Source: an uncultured Acidobacteriota bacterium
GTDB taxonomy: Bacteria; Acidobacteriota; Vicinamibacteria; Vicinamibacterales; CAVVIG01
Length of the DNA: 37,808 nucleotides
NCBI GenBank assembly: GCA_902825985.1
Contig: CADEDC010000056.1
Span: 1-37,808 of the forward strand
Direction: 5' to 3'
Shown: one piece after another, positions 23,649 to 32,020 of the stretch
Position numbering within the stretch: position 1 is the first letter of the stretch
Layout of the letters: every line of letters starts with the position of its first letter
Notes under the pieces: generated by a model
Told to the model about the DNA's origin: nothing
Databases searched by the model: none
What the model saw: the letters and a program-made list of their open reading frames with translations, nothing else
Program-made: the position numbers and the translations under genes

Positions 23649-26492
23649 ATGTCATCCGCACCGCACGTCAGGGCGCTCGTGTGCGCCGTCAGCCTGGCTC
23701 TGGCGGCCCCGGCGCTGGGCGCCCAGCCGGGCCAGGCGCCGCCGCCCGCGGCAAGAGTTCGCGCGGCCGCCGCCATCGTCCGCATCGTCGGCACCGTCCG
23801 CGACGAGGCCAACTCGATTGCGCTGCCCGGCCTCCCCGTGGAGGTCGTGAGCACGGGACAGGTGGTCTACACCGACGTCGACGGGCGATATGTCCTCGAG
23901 GTGCCACCGGGCGAGTACGAGATCAAGGTGGCGATGGAGAGCTACCAGACCCGGATGGTCAAGGTGACGACCGGTGGCGAGCGGACGATCACCGCCGACA
24001 TCGGCCTGGAGATGAACCGCTTCGCGGAGGTCGTGACCGTGACGGCCGCCGCCATCGACGTGCAGACGTCGACCGCCGAGGCGCAGCTGCAGCAGCGCCT
24101 CAACGCCCAGGTGATCACCGACAACATGGGCGCGCAGGAAATGCGCGACAACAACGACGGCGACGCCGCGGCAGCCATGCAGCGTGTCACCGGAATCTCG
24201 GTGGTCGACAACCAGTACGTGTTCGTTCGCGGACTCGGCGAGCGTTACAGCAACACGCAGCTGTCCGGCGCGACGCTGCCGACGACCGAGCCGGACAAGA
24301 AGGTGGTGCCGCTCGACATGTTCCCCTCGGGGCTGCTCGACAGCGTGCAGGTCGCCAAATCGTACTCGCCGGACAAGTCGGCCGAATTCGCCGGCGGCCT
24401 CGTGCAGGTCACGCCGATCAAGCTGCCGAACCGGCCGGTCGCCGACTTCTCGTATGGCGTCAGCGCCTACACGATCGCGACCGGCAAGAACATCCCGCTC
24501 AGCCCGCTCGGCAGCCGTGACTGGCTCGGCTACGACGGCGGGTCCCGGGCGCTGCCATCGTCGTTTCCCGACTCCAAGATCGTCCGCCGCGGCGTCTTCA
24601 CGCCGACCGTCGGCTTCAGCCCGTCCGAGATTACCGACTTCGGCCGTCAGCTCGGGAACCTCTGGCGGCCGGCAACCACGAGCGGTGCGCCCGGTCAGAA
24701 CTGGGGCCTGGTCGGCGGCAACCGGTTCGGCAAGCTCGGGGTCGTCGCCAGCTTCTCCCAGTCCTATCGCGAGCAGTTCGTCCGCGAGGATCGTGCCTTC
24801 TACCGGGTGGACGAGGGGAACCAGCTCGAAGCCGTCAGCGACTACGACATTCAGTACGGCACGCAGCGGGCCCAGCTCGGCGCCGTCGGCAACCTCTCGT
24901 ACCAGCTGTCGACCAATCACCGCGTCTCACTGGAGAACTTCTACACGCACAGCGGCCGCGACGAAGGCCGCATCTTCGAAGGGCCGAACACCGAGAACAA
25001 CTTCTACTACTTCAACAACCGCCTGCAGTTCATCGAAGAGGGCATGCTGCTCAACGGACTGACAGGTGAACACTTCCTCCGCGGCCTCTCGAACAGCCGC
25101 TTCGACTGGCGCGCCACCTACGCCCGGGCGACGCGCAACGAGCCGGACCTGCGCGAGACGCTGTATCAGGCCAACCTCGTCCCGGTGGCTGGCGGTGGCT
25201 TCACCTACACCGGCACGCCGGTGCTCGCCGACGAATCGCAGAGCGGCTTCAGGATGTTCAACGATCTCGAGGACAAGACCCTCGACGTCGCCGCGAACTG
25301 GAGCGTATTCAGCACCTCCGGCGATCGACCGACCCAGTACAAGTTTGGCATCAACGTCATCGACCGCGACCGCGGCTTCTCGTCGCGCCGCTTCCGCTAC
25401 ATCCCGAACACCGCCGGCTCCGGCGGCGCGGTACCGGCGAATCTGACGCTGTCGCCGGAGGAGATCTTCTCGTCCAGCAACATCGGCTCGGCGTTCCGGT
25501 TCAACGAGGAAACCCGTCCGGTGGATGCCTACGACGGCCAGCAGACGACCACTGCCGGCTTCGGCATGATGGACATGACGATCAGCGCCCGCACCCGCCT
25601 CATTGCCGGCGCGCGGATCGAGCGGTTCGAGCAGCAGGTGACGTCCTTCGACCCGTTCGGCCTGTTCCTGAGCCGGACGACGTCGGAGAACAAGAACACC
25701 GACATCTTCCCGTCGATCAACCTGGTGCAGAGCCTGAACGCCAAGGCCAACCTGCGCGTCGGATACAGCACCACGGTCAACCGCCCGGAGTTCCGTGAGC
25801 TGGCGACCTTCGAGTTCACCGACGTCGTCGGTGCCCGGGCGACACGCGGGAACCCGGAGCTCACCCGCGCGCTCATTCACAACGCCGATGTCCGCTGGGA
25901 GCTGTTCCCCGGTGGTCGCAACGTCTTTGCCTTGAGCGGTTTCTACAAGTACTTCGAGCGGCCGATCGAGCGCGTCGTGATTGCCGGCGCCCAGCCGATC
26001 GTCACCTTCCAGAATGCCGACAACGCCCGCAACTTCGGCTTCGAACTGGAGGCCGTGCAGCGCATCTTCGACGGGTTCTTCGTCAACGCCAACTACACGT
26101 TCGTCGACTCGAAGATCACGCTGAATGCCGACCAGCGGACGGTGCAGACATCGCTCGAGCGGGCCCTCGCCGGGCAGTCGCGCAACGTCTTCAACATCAC
26201 CACCGACTACTCGAAGGCGGGCTTCAACGTCCGGCTGCTGATCAACCGCTACGGCGACCGCATCTCGGATGTCGGCTCGAACGGCGCTCCCGACATCGTC
26301 GAGCAGGGCCGCCCGCAGGTCGACCTCGTCCTGTCACAGCGGGTCGGGCGGATGAACGTCCGCTTCGGCATCGATAACCTGGCGGACAGCCGCTACAACT
26401 ACACCCAGGGCGTCGGCGACACGCAGGAACGCGAGCGCTCCTACGTGCTGGGTCGCGTCGTTAGCCTGTCCGTCGGCCTCAACGTCTTCTAG
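23649..26492 (+). CDS. TonB-dependent receptor with N-terminal CarboxypepD-reg domain
   Basis: A 947-aa outer-membrane receptor. Signal peptide (to about residue 25), then a carboxypeptidase-regulatory-like Ig fold (IVGTVRDEANSIALPGLPVEVVSTGQVVYTDVDGRYVLEVPPGEYEIKV), a plug domain (VTGISVVDNQYVFVRGLGERYSNTQLSGATLPTTEPDKKVVPLDMFPSGLLDSVQVAKSYSPD) and a long beta-barrel ending in ...SVGLNVF with the C-terminal Phe used for barrel assembly. It imports a large or scarce ligand with energy from TonB. The family with this RGLGERYSNTQLSGA plug is common in Bacteroidota and Acidobacteriota. GAGGAAA precedes ATG 23649. The exported beta-helix gene follows after 33 nt. Confidence 0.95.
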   Translation: MSSAPHVRALVCAVSLALAAPALGAQPGQAPPPAARVRAAAAIVRIVGTVRDEANSIALPGLPVEVVSTGQVVYTDVDGRYVLEVPPGEYEIKVAMESYQTRMVKVTTGGERTITADIGLEMNRFAEVVTVTAAAIDVQTSTAEAQLQQRLNAQVITDNMGAQEMRDNNDGDAAAAMQRVTGISVVDNQYVFVRGLGERYSNTQLSGATLPTTEPDKKVVPLDMFPSGLLDSVQVAKSYSPDKSAEFAGGLVQVTPIKLPNRPVADFSYGVSAYTIATGKNIPLSPLGSRDWLGYDGGSRALPSSFPDSKIVRRGVFTPTVGFSPSEITDFGRQLGNLWRPATTSGAPGQNWGLVGGNRFGKLGVVASFSQSYREQFVREDRAFYRVDEGNQLEAVSDYDIQYGTQRAQLGAVGNLSYQLSTNHRVSLENFYTHSGRDEGRIFEGPNTENNFYYFNNRLQFIEEGMLLNGLTGEHFLRGLSNSRFDWRATYARATRNEPDLRETLYQANLVPVAGGGFTYTGTPVLADESQSGFRMFNDLEDKTLDVAANWSVFSTSGDRPTQYKFGINVIDRDRGFSSRRFRYIPNTAGSGGAVPANLTLSPEEIFSSSNIGSAFRFNEETRPVDAYDGQQTTTAGFGMMDMTISARTRLIAGARIERFEQQVTSFDPFGLFLSRTTSENKNTDIFPSINLVQSLNAKANLRVGYSTTVNRPEFRELATFEFTDVVGARATRGNPELTRALIHNADVRWELFPGGRNVFALSGFYKYFERPIERVVIAGAQPIVTFQNADNARNFGFELEAVQRIFDGFFVNANYTFVDSKITLNADQRTVQTSLERALAGQSRNVFNITTDYSKAGFNVRLLINRYGDRISDVGSNGAPDIVEQGRPQVDLVLSQRVGRMNVRFGIDNLADSRYNYTQGVGDTQERERSYVLGRVVSLSVGLNVF

Positions 26493-26525
26493 TCGATGCA
26501 TGTCATGACACGCACACGAGGCATC

Positions 26526-27845
26526 ATGAATCAGAGTCTGCGTCTTGTCTTCGCCGCCGCACTCGCCGCAATCATTGCGGCTGGACCGTACGCCCAGCCG
26601 ATACAGGGACAGCTCGGCGATCCGACCAACGTGCCCGGCATCGGCCGGCCGGTCGTGGTCGTCACCGGGACGATTACCGGAACGATGGACTGGACCAGCA
26701 ACTTCGTCTACGTGTTGCGCGGTGCCGTCTTCGTCGACGAAGGGGCGACGCTCAACATCCAGGCCGGGACGCTCATCGCCGGCGAAGCCGGCAGCGTCGG
26801 CACCCTCATCGTGTTGCGGGGCGGACGCCTGAATGCGCTCGGCACCCGCGAGCAGCCGATCGTGTTCACCAGCGACCAGCCGGTCGGTCAGCGGTCGCGC
26901 GGCGACTGGGGCGGCCTCATCATCAACGGCCGGGCGCCGCTGAACATCCCGGGCGGCGAAGGCGTCGGCGAAGCGCAGACCGGCATCTACGGCGGTGACG
27001 ACCCGAACGACAACAGTGGCACGATGCGCTACGTCCGCGTCGAGTTCGCCGGCACCGAGTTCAGCCCCGACAACGAGCTCAACGGCATCGCGTTCCAGGG
27101 CGTCGGCCGCGGCGGCGCCTACGAGTACATCCAGGTGCACATGAATCGCGACGACGCGTTCGAGTGGTTCGGCGGCACCGCCGACATCAAGCACGCCATC
27201 GCCTCGAACGCCGGCGATGACAGCTTCGACTGGACGTTCGGGTGGAGCGGCCGCGCCCAGTTCCTGGCGGTCCACCAGCGCAGCGACGACGCCGACTGGG
27301 GCATCGAGGCCGACAACAACGAGTTCAACAACAACCTGCTGCCGCGCGCCAACCCGCAGATCTACAACATGACCATCTGCGGCGACCCGGACCGCAACGA
27401 AGGCGCCGAGAGCATCCGCGGCGTATTGTTCCGCCGCGGCACCGCGGTGACCTTCCGCAACTTCCTGATCACCGCCAAGACCCTCGGCATGCAGCTCGAC
27501 GGCACGGCAACCATCGAACAGGTCAACAACGGCACCACCCAGATCGGTGCCGGCGTGATCTGGGGCGCCACGACGCCGTTGCATGCCAGCGCCCAGCCGT
27601 TCGTCGCCAGCGGCCGCTTCCCGAGCGTCCGCGTGAACGTCGACGCCGGGCTGTCGCCGGACTGTTCGAGGCACGAAGCGCCGAACTTCCAGCCGGTGTC
27701 GATCGCGACGCTGGCCGGCGGCCAGATGGCGCCGATTCAGCCGCCGAACGACGGCTTCTTCGAGACCGTCACCTTCATCGGGGCGGTGCCGCCGCTCCCC
27801 GAGGACGACTGGACGACCGGCTGGACGTCGTATCCGCAGCGGTAG
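26526..27845 (+). CDS. Exported right-handed beta-helix protein
   Basis: A 439-aa protein with a signal peptide (MNQSLRLVFAAALAAIIAAGPYAQ). The mature part begins with VTGTITGTMDWTSNFVYVLRGAVFVDEGATLNIQAGTLIAGE, a pattern of short beta strands (GTLIVLRGGRLNALGTREQPIVFTSD, GDWGGLIINGRAPL) repeated as in beta-helix proteins. It also has Asp/Asn-rich turns (GDDPNDNSGTMRYVRVEFAGTEFSPDNELNGIAFQGVG). Such proteins are often encoded beside TonB receptors and may present or bind the ligand at the cell surface; I know of no proven activity. ATG 26526 is chosen over 26496 because ACGAGG lies just upstream and the signal peptide starts there. It forms an operon with the receptor. Confidence 0.85.
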   Translation: MNQSLRLVFAAALAAIIAAGPYAQPIQGQLGDPTNVPGIGRPVVVVTGTITGTMDWTSNFVYVLRGAVFVDEGATLNIQAGTLIAGEAGSVGTLIVLRGGRLNALGTREQPIVFTSDQPVGQRSRGDWGGLIINGRAPLNIPGGEGVGEAQTGIYGGDDPNDNSGTMRYVRVEFAGTEFSPDNELNGIAFQGVGRGGAYEYIQVHMNRDDAFEWFGGTADIKHAIASNAGDDSFDWTFGWSGRAQFLAVHQRSDDADWGIEADNNEFNNNLLPRANPQIYNMTICGDPDRNEGAESIRGVLFRRGTAVTFRNFLITAKTLGMQLDGTATIEQVNNGTTQIGAGVIWGATTPLHASAQPFVASGRFPSVRVNVDAGLSPDCSRHEAPNFQPVSIATLAGGQMAPIQPPNDGFFETVTFIGAVPPLPEDDWTTGWTSYPQR

Positions 27846-27848
27846 AAT
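27843..27848 (+). promoter_or_regulatory. -10 TAGAAT overlapping the beta-helix stop, 7 nt before GTG 27856
   Basis: TAGAAT contains the TAG stop codon of the beta-helix gene and is followed by 7 nt (CGTTCGC) and GTG 27856. The next gene could have its own leaderless promoter despite the 10-nt gap. No Shine-Dalgarno sequence is visible. Confidence 0.45.
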
Positions 27849-27855
27849 CGTTCGC

Positions 27856-28353
27856 GTGAGATGGAGTCACTGGCTGCTCGCGACCGTCCTGGCCACGGTC
27901 GCCTGTCAGCCCGCACACCCGCCACTGGCGTACACGCAGCAGTCGCCGGCCGCCCTGGCCGGCGCGGTTCTCGACGCGCTGGCGCGCCATGACGAAGCGG
28001 CGTTGCGCCAGCTGGCGCTGAACGAGTCCGAGTTCGGCGACCACGTCTGGCCCGAGCTGCCGGCGGCCAGGCCCGAGCGCAACCTGCCGCGTTCGTACGT
28101 CTGGCAGGATCTTCATCAGAAGAGCGACGTCGGCCTCGCCAGGATTCTGGCCGAGCATGGCGGCAGGCGCTACGACCTGGTCGCGATCCGGTTCCGCGGC
28201 GCGACCACCCCCTACCAGACGTTCGTCGTGCACCGAGACTCGATCGCGACGGTCGTCGACGGCGCCGGGGCGCGGCACGACGTGCCCCTCTTCGGATCCG
28301 TGATCGAACAGGACGGCCGGTTCAAGGTCTTCAGCTACGTCGTCGACGAGTGA
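27856..28353 (+). CDS. Small hypothetical lipoprotein (165 aa)
   Basis: A lipoprotein signal, MRWSHWLLATVLATVACQ, puts the lipidated Cys at residue 17. The mature part has ALAGAVLDALARHDEAALRQLALNESEFGDHVWPELPAARPERNLPRSYVWQDLHQKSDVGLARILAEHGGRRYDLVAIRF, with a helical N-terminal half and beta strands after it (TTPYQTFVVHRDSIATVV; FGSVIEQDGRFKVFSYVVDE), a two-part alpha then beta layout like NTF2/SnoaL-type proteins. I do not recognise a named family. It is the last gene after the TonB receptor and beta-helix genes, so it may be a helper in that uptake unit, but it may have its own promoter. Confidence 0.75.
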   Translation: MRWSHWLLATVLATVACQPAHPPLAYTQQSPAALAGAVLDALARHDEAALRQLALNESEFGDHVWPELPAARPERNLPRSYVWQDLHQKSDVGLARILAEHGGRRYDLVAIRFRGATTPYQTFVVHRDSIATVVDGAGARHDVPLFGSVIEQDGRFKVFSYVVDE

Positions 28354-28422
28354 CCGGCGCCGCGCGCCAGTGGGCGGTTCGCCGGCCCGGTGCCGACGGT
28401 TCGGTGGCGCCGGCGACCGCCG

Positions 28423-31020
28423 TCACGGCACGCCGCCGCCAGCGGCCAGCGCGACGGCGAGACCGACAGTCGCCGCGAGGGCGAGGAACAGCAGTGCGTA
28501 GACGGCGTAGAGGCCGACCGGGTGGGTGCCCACCGGTGTCCGGACGTCGCGCTCCTGTGGCGTGATGTGACTGAGCCGGCGCTTGAGGAACGGCATCCAG
28601 TTGTCGGACATGTGCCCCTTCTCGAAGTACTCGCTGTGCGAGTAGTCGAAGCGTTCCTGCTCCAGCCGTTCGTGCTGCAGGCGAAAGCCGCTCTGTCCTG
28701 ACGGCCCGGTGCCCGGGACGAACCATTGCGCCGCCCGGGTCCAGCCGTCGCGGGCGCCGAACTCGTTGCGCACCGCCTGCACCTGGCCGCGGTCGATGAG
28801 CACGTCCCAGGGGAAGTTGTCCGGCAGAATCGATCCGCAGAGCAGCACCTTGTTGAAGCGCAGATACGGATAGCGCAGCAGCGCGTTGCCGAGAATGTAG
28901 GTGCCGAAGCTGTGCGCCACCACCGACGGCCGCTCGCTGGACAACGGGGCGCTCGCCAGATCGTGGAACTCGTCGTGATACACCTCGCGGAACCAGCCGA
29001 CCTTCGCCTGACGTGACCACGGCGTCAGGAACTGCAGCAGCGAGAAGTTGCCGAAGTTCCAGCGGTCGAGCCGGCAATGGAGGCCGTTGCGGGACGCGGT
29101 CTCGGAGAACGCGCGCTGCCACCGGGCATGGGTGCGAATACCGTGGACCGTGACCACGACCGCCGACAGTTCGAGTGCCGGCAGCTTCTGCGGCACCAGC
29201 GGGCGCAGCGCGTCGGCCATCTCGCGCGCACTGCTGTAGCGCTGCACCGGATTGGGCTGCAGCGCCGTCACCAATGCCGTGCAGAGCCGGGCCGGCACGA
29301 CGCCCGACTGCGAGAGCTCCTCCCGCAATCCGGCCAGCGTGTCGGACGTCCCGGCCGTGCCGCGACCCGCCTCGGACCGGAAGCGCCGGCCGAGCACCAT
29401 CTCGTAGAGCACGACGCCGACGCTGTAGATGTCCGAGCGCTGGTCGTGTCGTCCCGCGGTCTGCTCCGGTGCCATGTACTGGAAGTCGCCGATCACCACG
29501 CCGGTCACTGTCAGGTTCGGGCCGTCGATCGCCGAAGGGCGCGCGAGCCCGGAGTCGAGCAGCGTCACGCGCAGCGGCGACTCGGTGACGACGATATTGC
29601 GCGGCGTCACCTCGCGGTGCACGATGCCGCGATCGTGCAGGTAGTCGAGTGCGTCGCACAGCTGCAGCGCGATGTCGATCTGCTGCGCGAGGTCGAGCTG
29701 ACGCCGCGCCAGCAGGGTGTGCAGGTCGACCCCCTCGATCAACTCGGTGGCGACGTAGGCCGCCGCCGAGACGTCGCCCGGGTCGACCTCGAGGATGCGC
29801 TGGAGGTTCGGGTGGTGCAGGTCGAGCCAGATGCGGCTGGCGCGCAGCAGCCGATCCACCGACGCTCCGGTCGCGTCGTGGATGACCTTGAGCCCGATCA
29901 GCCGCGAGCGGACCGGGTCGAACGCCTTGTAGAGATGCCCGGTCTGCCCGGGCGCCACCAGCTCGTGCACGGTGAACTTGCCCACCCGGGCGCCGTCAGG
30001 CAACGCACCGGGCGCGAGCGGCCGGGTCGCCGGCCGGCGCGGCACCGTGACGGTGTCGTGCACCGAGGTGGCCGGCGGAGCGGCGGGCGCCAACACCGGG
30101 CCAATCACGGTCCCCATGCCGACGTCCATGCCGCCGGGGTCGGGCGCCGCCGGCGTCGGCGGTACCGCCGGCGGATGCAGCCAGCTCTCCACCGGGGGGA
30201 TCTCCGCCACCTGTCTGCGGGCCGCACGCAGCAACGCCGAGATCGCCGCCATCGACTGCGGCCGGGCCGCGGCGTCACGCTCGAGACATTGCGCGACAAC
30301 CGCGTCGAGTTCGTCCGGTGCATCCGGGACGCTGAGACGAAGCCGCGGAATCGGGCTGAACAGCACCTGCTGCACGATGTTCGGCAGGCTCGTCCCGTCG
30401 AACAGCCGCTTCCCGGTCAGCACCTCGTAGGCGACGACGCCGAAGGAGAACATGTCGGCGCGCAGGTCGACGTTGTCGCCGGCCAGCTGCTCCGGAGCGG
30501 CGTAGGCCGGAGTGCCGACGAATCCGACCTGCGTGAGGCTCGGCTTGTCGGTCACCTTGGCGACGCCGAAATCGAGCAGCTTTGCCGTCCCGTCGGCGAG
30601 GATGATGATGTTGGCCGGCTTGAAGTCGCGGTGGATGATGCCGCGCGCATGCGCCGCGTCGAGCGCCGACACCAGCTGCAGCAGCAGGTCGAGCGCCGCC
30701 GGCAGCGGAATCTCGATGCCGCGCTTCTGGAGGTCGTCGAGCGCGTCGCCCTGCAGCAGCTCCTGGACGATGAAGAGCTGATCCGCGGCGCGGTCCACGT
30801 CGTAGATGGCGATGATGTTCGGGTGGTTCAAGCGCGCCACCGCCTGAGCCTCCCGCATGAAACGGGCCGATGCGTCTTCGGACTGTGCCGTCAGCACCTT
30901 GATGGCGACGTCGCGAGCCAGGCGGGTGTCGATGGCGCGATAGACGGCCCCCGATCCGCCGAACCCGAGCTGTTCGAGAATCTGGTAGCGGCCTTCGAGC
31001 GCCTTGAGATCCGGGGACAT
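28423..31020 (-). CDS. Kinase/degenerate kinase/alpha-beta hydrolase fusion, C-terminal membrane anchor
   Basis: An 865-aa fusion. Residues 12-270 form a complete Hanks-type kinase: GFGGSGAVY (19-27), Lys41 in VAIKVL, HRDFKPANI (130-138) and DFG (150-152). After a Pro/Ala linker, residues 349-607 are a second kinase fold with a poor glycine loop (APGQTG), Lys378, HRE instead of HRD (468-470) and DSG instead of DFG (489-491), so it is probably a pseudokinase. Residues 617-820 are an alpha/beta hydrolase: VVVTVHGIRTHARW, then VVAHSFGTY with nucleophile candidate Ser704. One hydrophobic helix lies near 831-858. The hydrolase would thus be tethered to the inner membrane with the kinases in the cytoplasm. 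It is downstream of the rhomboid gene, with its own -10 element. Confidence 0.9.
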   Translation of the reverse strand: MSPDLKALEGRYQILEQLGFGGSGAVYRAIDTRLARDVAIKVLTAQSEDASARFMREAQAVARLNHPNIIAIYDVDRAADQLFIVQELLQGDALDDLQKRGIEIPLPAALDLLLQLVSALDAAHARGIIHRDFKPANIIILADGTAKLLDFGVAKVTDKPSLTQVGFVGTPAYAAPEQLAGDNVDLRADMFSFGVVAYEVLTGKRLFDGTSLPNIVQQVLFSPIPRLRLSVPDAPDELDAVVAQCLERDAAARPQSMAAISALLRAARRQVAEIPPVESWLHPPAVPPTPAAPDPGGMDVGMGTVIGPVLAPAAPPATSVHDTVTVPRRPATRPLAPGALPDGARVGKFTVHELVAPGQTGHLYKAFDPVRSRLIGLKVIHDATGASVDRLLRASRIWLDLHHPNLQRILEVDPGDVSAAAYVATELIEGVDLHTLLARRQLDLAQQIDIALQLCDALDYLHDRGIVHREVTPRNIVVTESPLRVTLLDSGLARPSAIDGPNLTVTGVVIGDFQYMAPEQTAGRHDQRSDIYSVGVVLYEMVLGRRFRSEAGRGTAGTSDTLAGLREELSQSGVVPARLCTALVTALQPNPVQRYSSAREMADALRPLVPQKLPALELSAVVVTVHGIRTHARWQRAFSETASRNGLHCRLDRWNFGNFSLLQFLTPWSRQAKVGWFREVYHDEFHDLASAPLSSERPSVVAHSFGTYILGNALLRYPYLRFNKVLLCGSILPDNFPWDVLIDRGQVQAVRNEFGARDGWTRAAQWFVPGTGPSGQSGFRLQHERLEQERFDYSHSEYFEKGHMSDNWMPFLKRRLSHITPQERDVRTPVGTHPVGLYAVYALLFLALAATVGLAVALAAGGGVP

Positions 31021-31029
31021 GCTCCCGGC

Positions 31030-31035
31030 ATTCTA
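31030..31035 (-). promoter_or_regulatory. -10 TAGAAT, 9 nt before the kinase fusion
   Basis: TATAGAAT on the minus strand, with 9 nt from the hexamer TAGAAT to ATG 31020. The GGGAG in those 9 nt is too close to the ATG to act as a normal Shine-Dalgarno sequence. It fits the leaderless-type set. Confidence 0.5.
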
Positions 31036-31147
31036 TAGCGCACGGCCGCCGTCGCCAGCCCGGACGGCCCGACGTCGAAGCGGCCCTGCAGCCAGTCACG
31101 CCGGCCCGGCATCCATTCGCGCGCGACGCGGCGCGGCAGCCGGCCGG

Positions 31148-31900
31148 TCAGAACGCGCGGCGTCGTCGCGGCGCCGGCGTTCGCACGCCGAACACCCTGA
31201 CGAGGGCGACGCCGGCGATGAAGCCGCCGATGTGAGCCATGAACGCGACGCCGCCGCCTGATTGCGGACCCCGGCCGATGACGCCGAACGCGTTGACCAG
31301 CTGCAGGGCGAACCACATCCCGACCGCGACGTAGCCGGGGACGTCGGTCAGCATGTTCAGCACGATCGCCCTGACGCGGCGATGCGGGTGCAGCACGAGG
31401 TAGCCGCCCATCACGCCGGAGATGGCGCCCGACGCCCCAAGACTCGGGATGAACGGATTGTCACCGAGCACGAACGTGCTGGTCACGTGGGCGAGCGACG
31501 CCAGCAGTCCGGTGGTGACGTAGAAGCCGAGATACGGCCAGTGCGACAGGTCGTCTTCGACGTTGTCGCCGAAGATCCACAGGAACAGCATGTTGCCGAG
31601 CAGATGCATCACGCTGCCGTGCATGAACATCGATACCAGCAGCGTCAGGTAGACGCTGCCCGGTGTCGGCTGCAGCGGGATCGACGCCGCGTCGTTGCCC
31701 AGCTCGACGGCGACCGGGCCAGACACGTCCACGCCGGTGCGGATTTCTTCCGGCACGGTCGAGAACGCGTAGGTGAACCGTTCGTTGGTCCCGACTCCCT
31801 GCAGGAAGACGAACACCAGGACGTTGAGCAGAATGAGCGTCCACGTGATGTAGGGCGTCCGGACTCGACCGGTATTGTCGTCGCTGATCGGAAACACCAT
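31148..31900 (-). CDS. Rhomboid-family intramembrane serine protease
   Basis: A 250-aa membrane protein with about six hydrophobic segments. Family motifs: HGSVMHLLGNMLFLWIFGDNVED (residues 94-116), the catalytic serine Ser157 in LGASGAISGVMGGY, and the catalytic His223 in FMAHIGGFIAG. It cuts transmembrane substrates within the membrane; substrates are unknown. ATG 31900 is chosen because GGGGGA lies 8 nt upstream; an upstream in-frame start at 31930 would lie inside the promoter. The C-terminal tail is Arg-rich (PAPRRRRAF). It precedes the kinase fusion on the same strand (127-nt gap) and is divergent from the PAS regulator. Confidence 0.93.
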   Translation of the reverse strand: MVFPISDDNTGRVRTPYITWTLILLNVLVFVFLQGVGTNERFTYAFSTVPEEIRTGVDVSGPVAVELGNDAASIPLQPTPGSVYLTLLVSMFMHGSVMHLLGNMLFLWIFGDNVEDDLSHWPYLGFYVTTGLLASLAHVTSTFVLGDNPFIPSLGASGAISGVMGGYLVLHPHRRVRAIVLNMLTDVPGYVAVGMWFALQLVNAFGVIGRGPQSGGGVAFMAHIGGFIAGVALVRVFGVRTPAPRRRRAF

Positions 31901-31915
31901 TGGACGGTCCCCCTC

Positions 31916-31934
31916 GAGCCGCGGGCTCATTCTA
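31916..31934 (-). promoter_or_regulatory. -10 TAGAAT with inverted repeat before the rhomboid gene
   Basis: TAGAAT (31934-31929) directly followed by the inverted repeat GAGCC, CGC, GGCTC (31928-31916) where transcription should start. The leader then carries GGGGGA before ATG 31900. The repeat may be an operator for a regulator, perhaps the divergent PAS-winged-helix protein. Confidence 0.45.
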
Positions 31935-32007
31935 CCGTTGCCGGTCCGAGCGCCGGCGGCGCGGGGCGAAGCCGGTACGTAGGACCTGCCCTGTCATGCC
32001 GCGCTCC

Positions 32008-32013
32008 TATTCT
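32008..32013 (+). promoter_or_regulatory. -10-like TATTCT, 7 nt before the PAS regulator
   Basis: TATTCT followed by 7 nt (CCGGTGC) and ATG 32021. No Shine-Dalgarno sequence. It belongs to the leaderless-type set. Confidence 0.45.
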
Positions 32014-32020
32014 CCGGTGC

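Noticed and set aside
28354..28413. Inverted CCGGCGCC/GGCGCCGG arms between the lipoprotein and kinase genes
   Set aside because: The arms contain the self-complementary GGCGCC, which is frequent here, and the loop is long; not convincing as a terminator.
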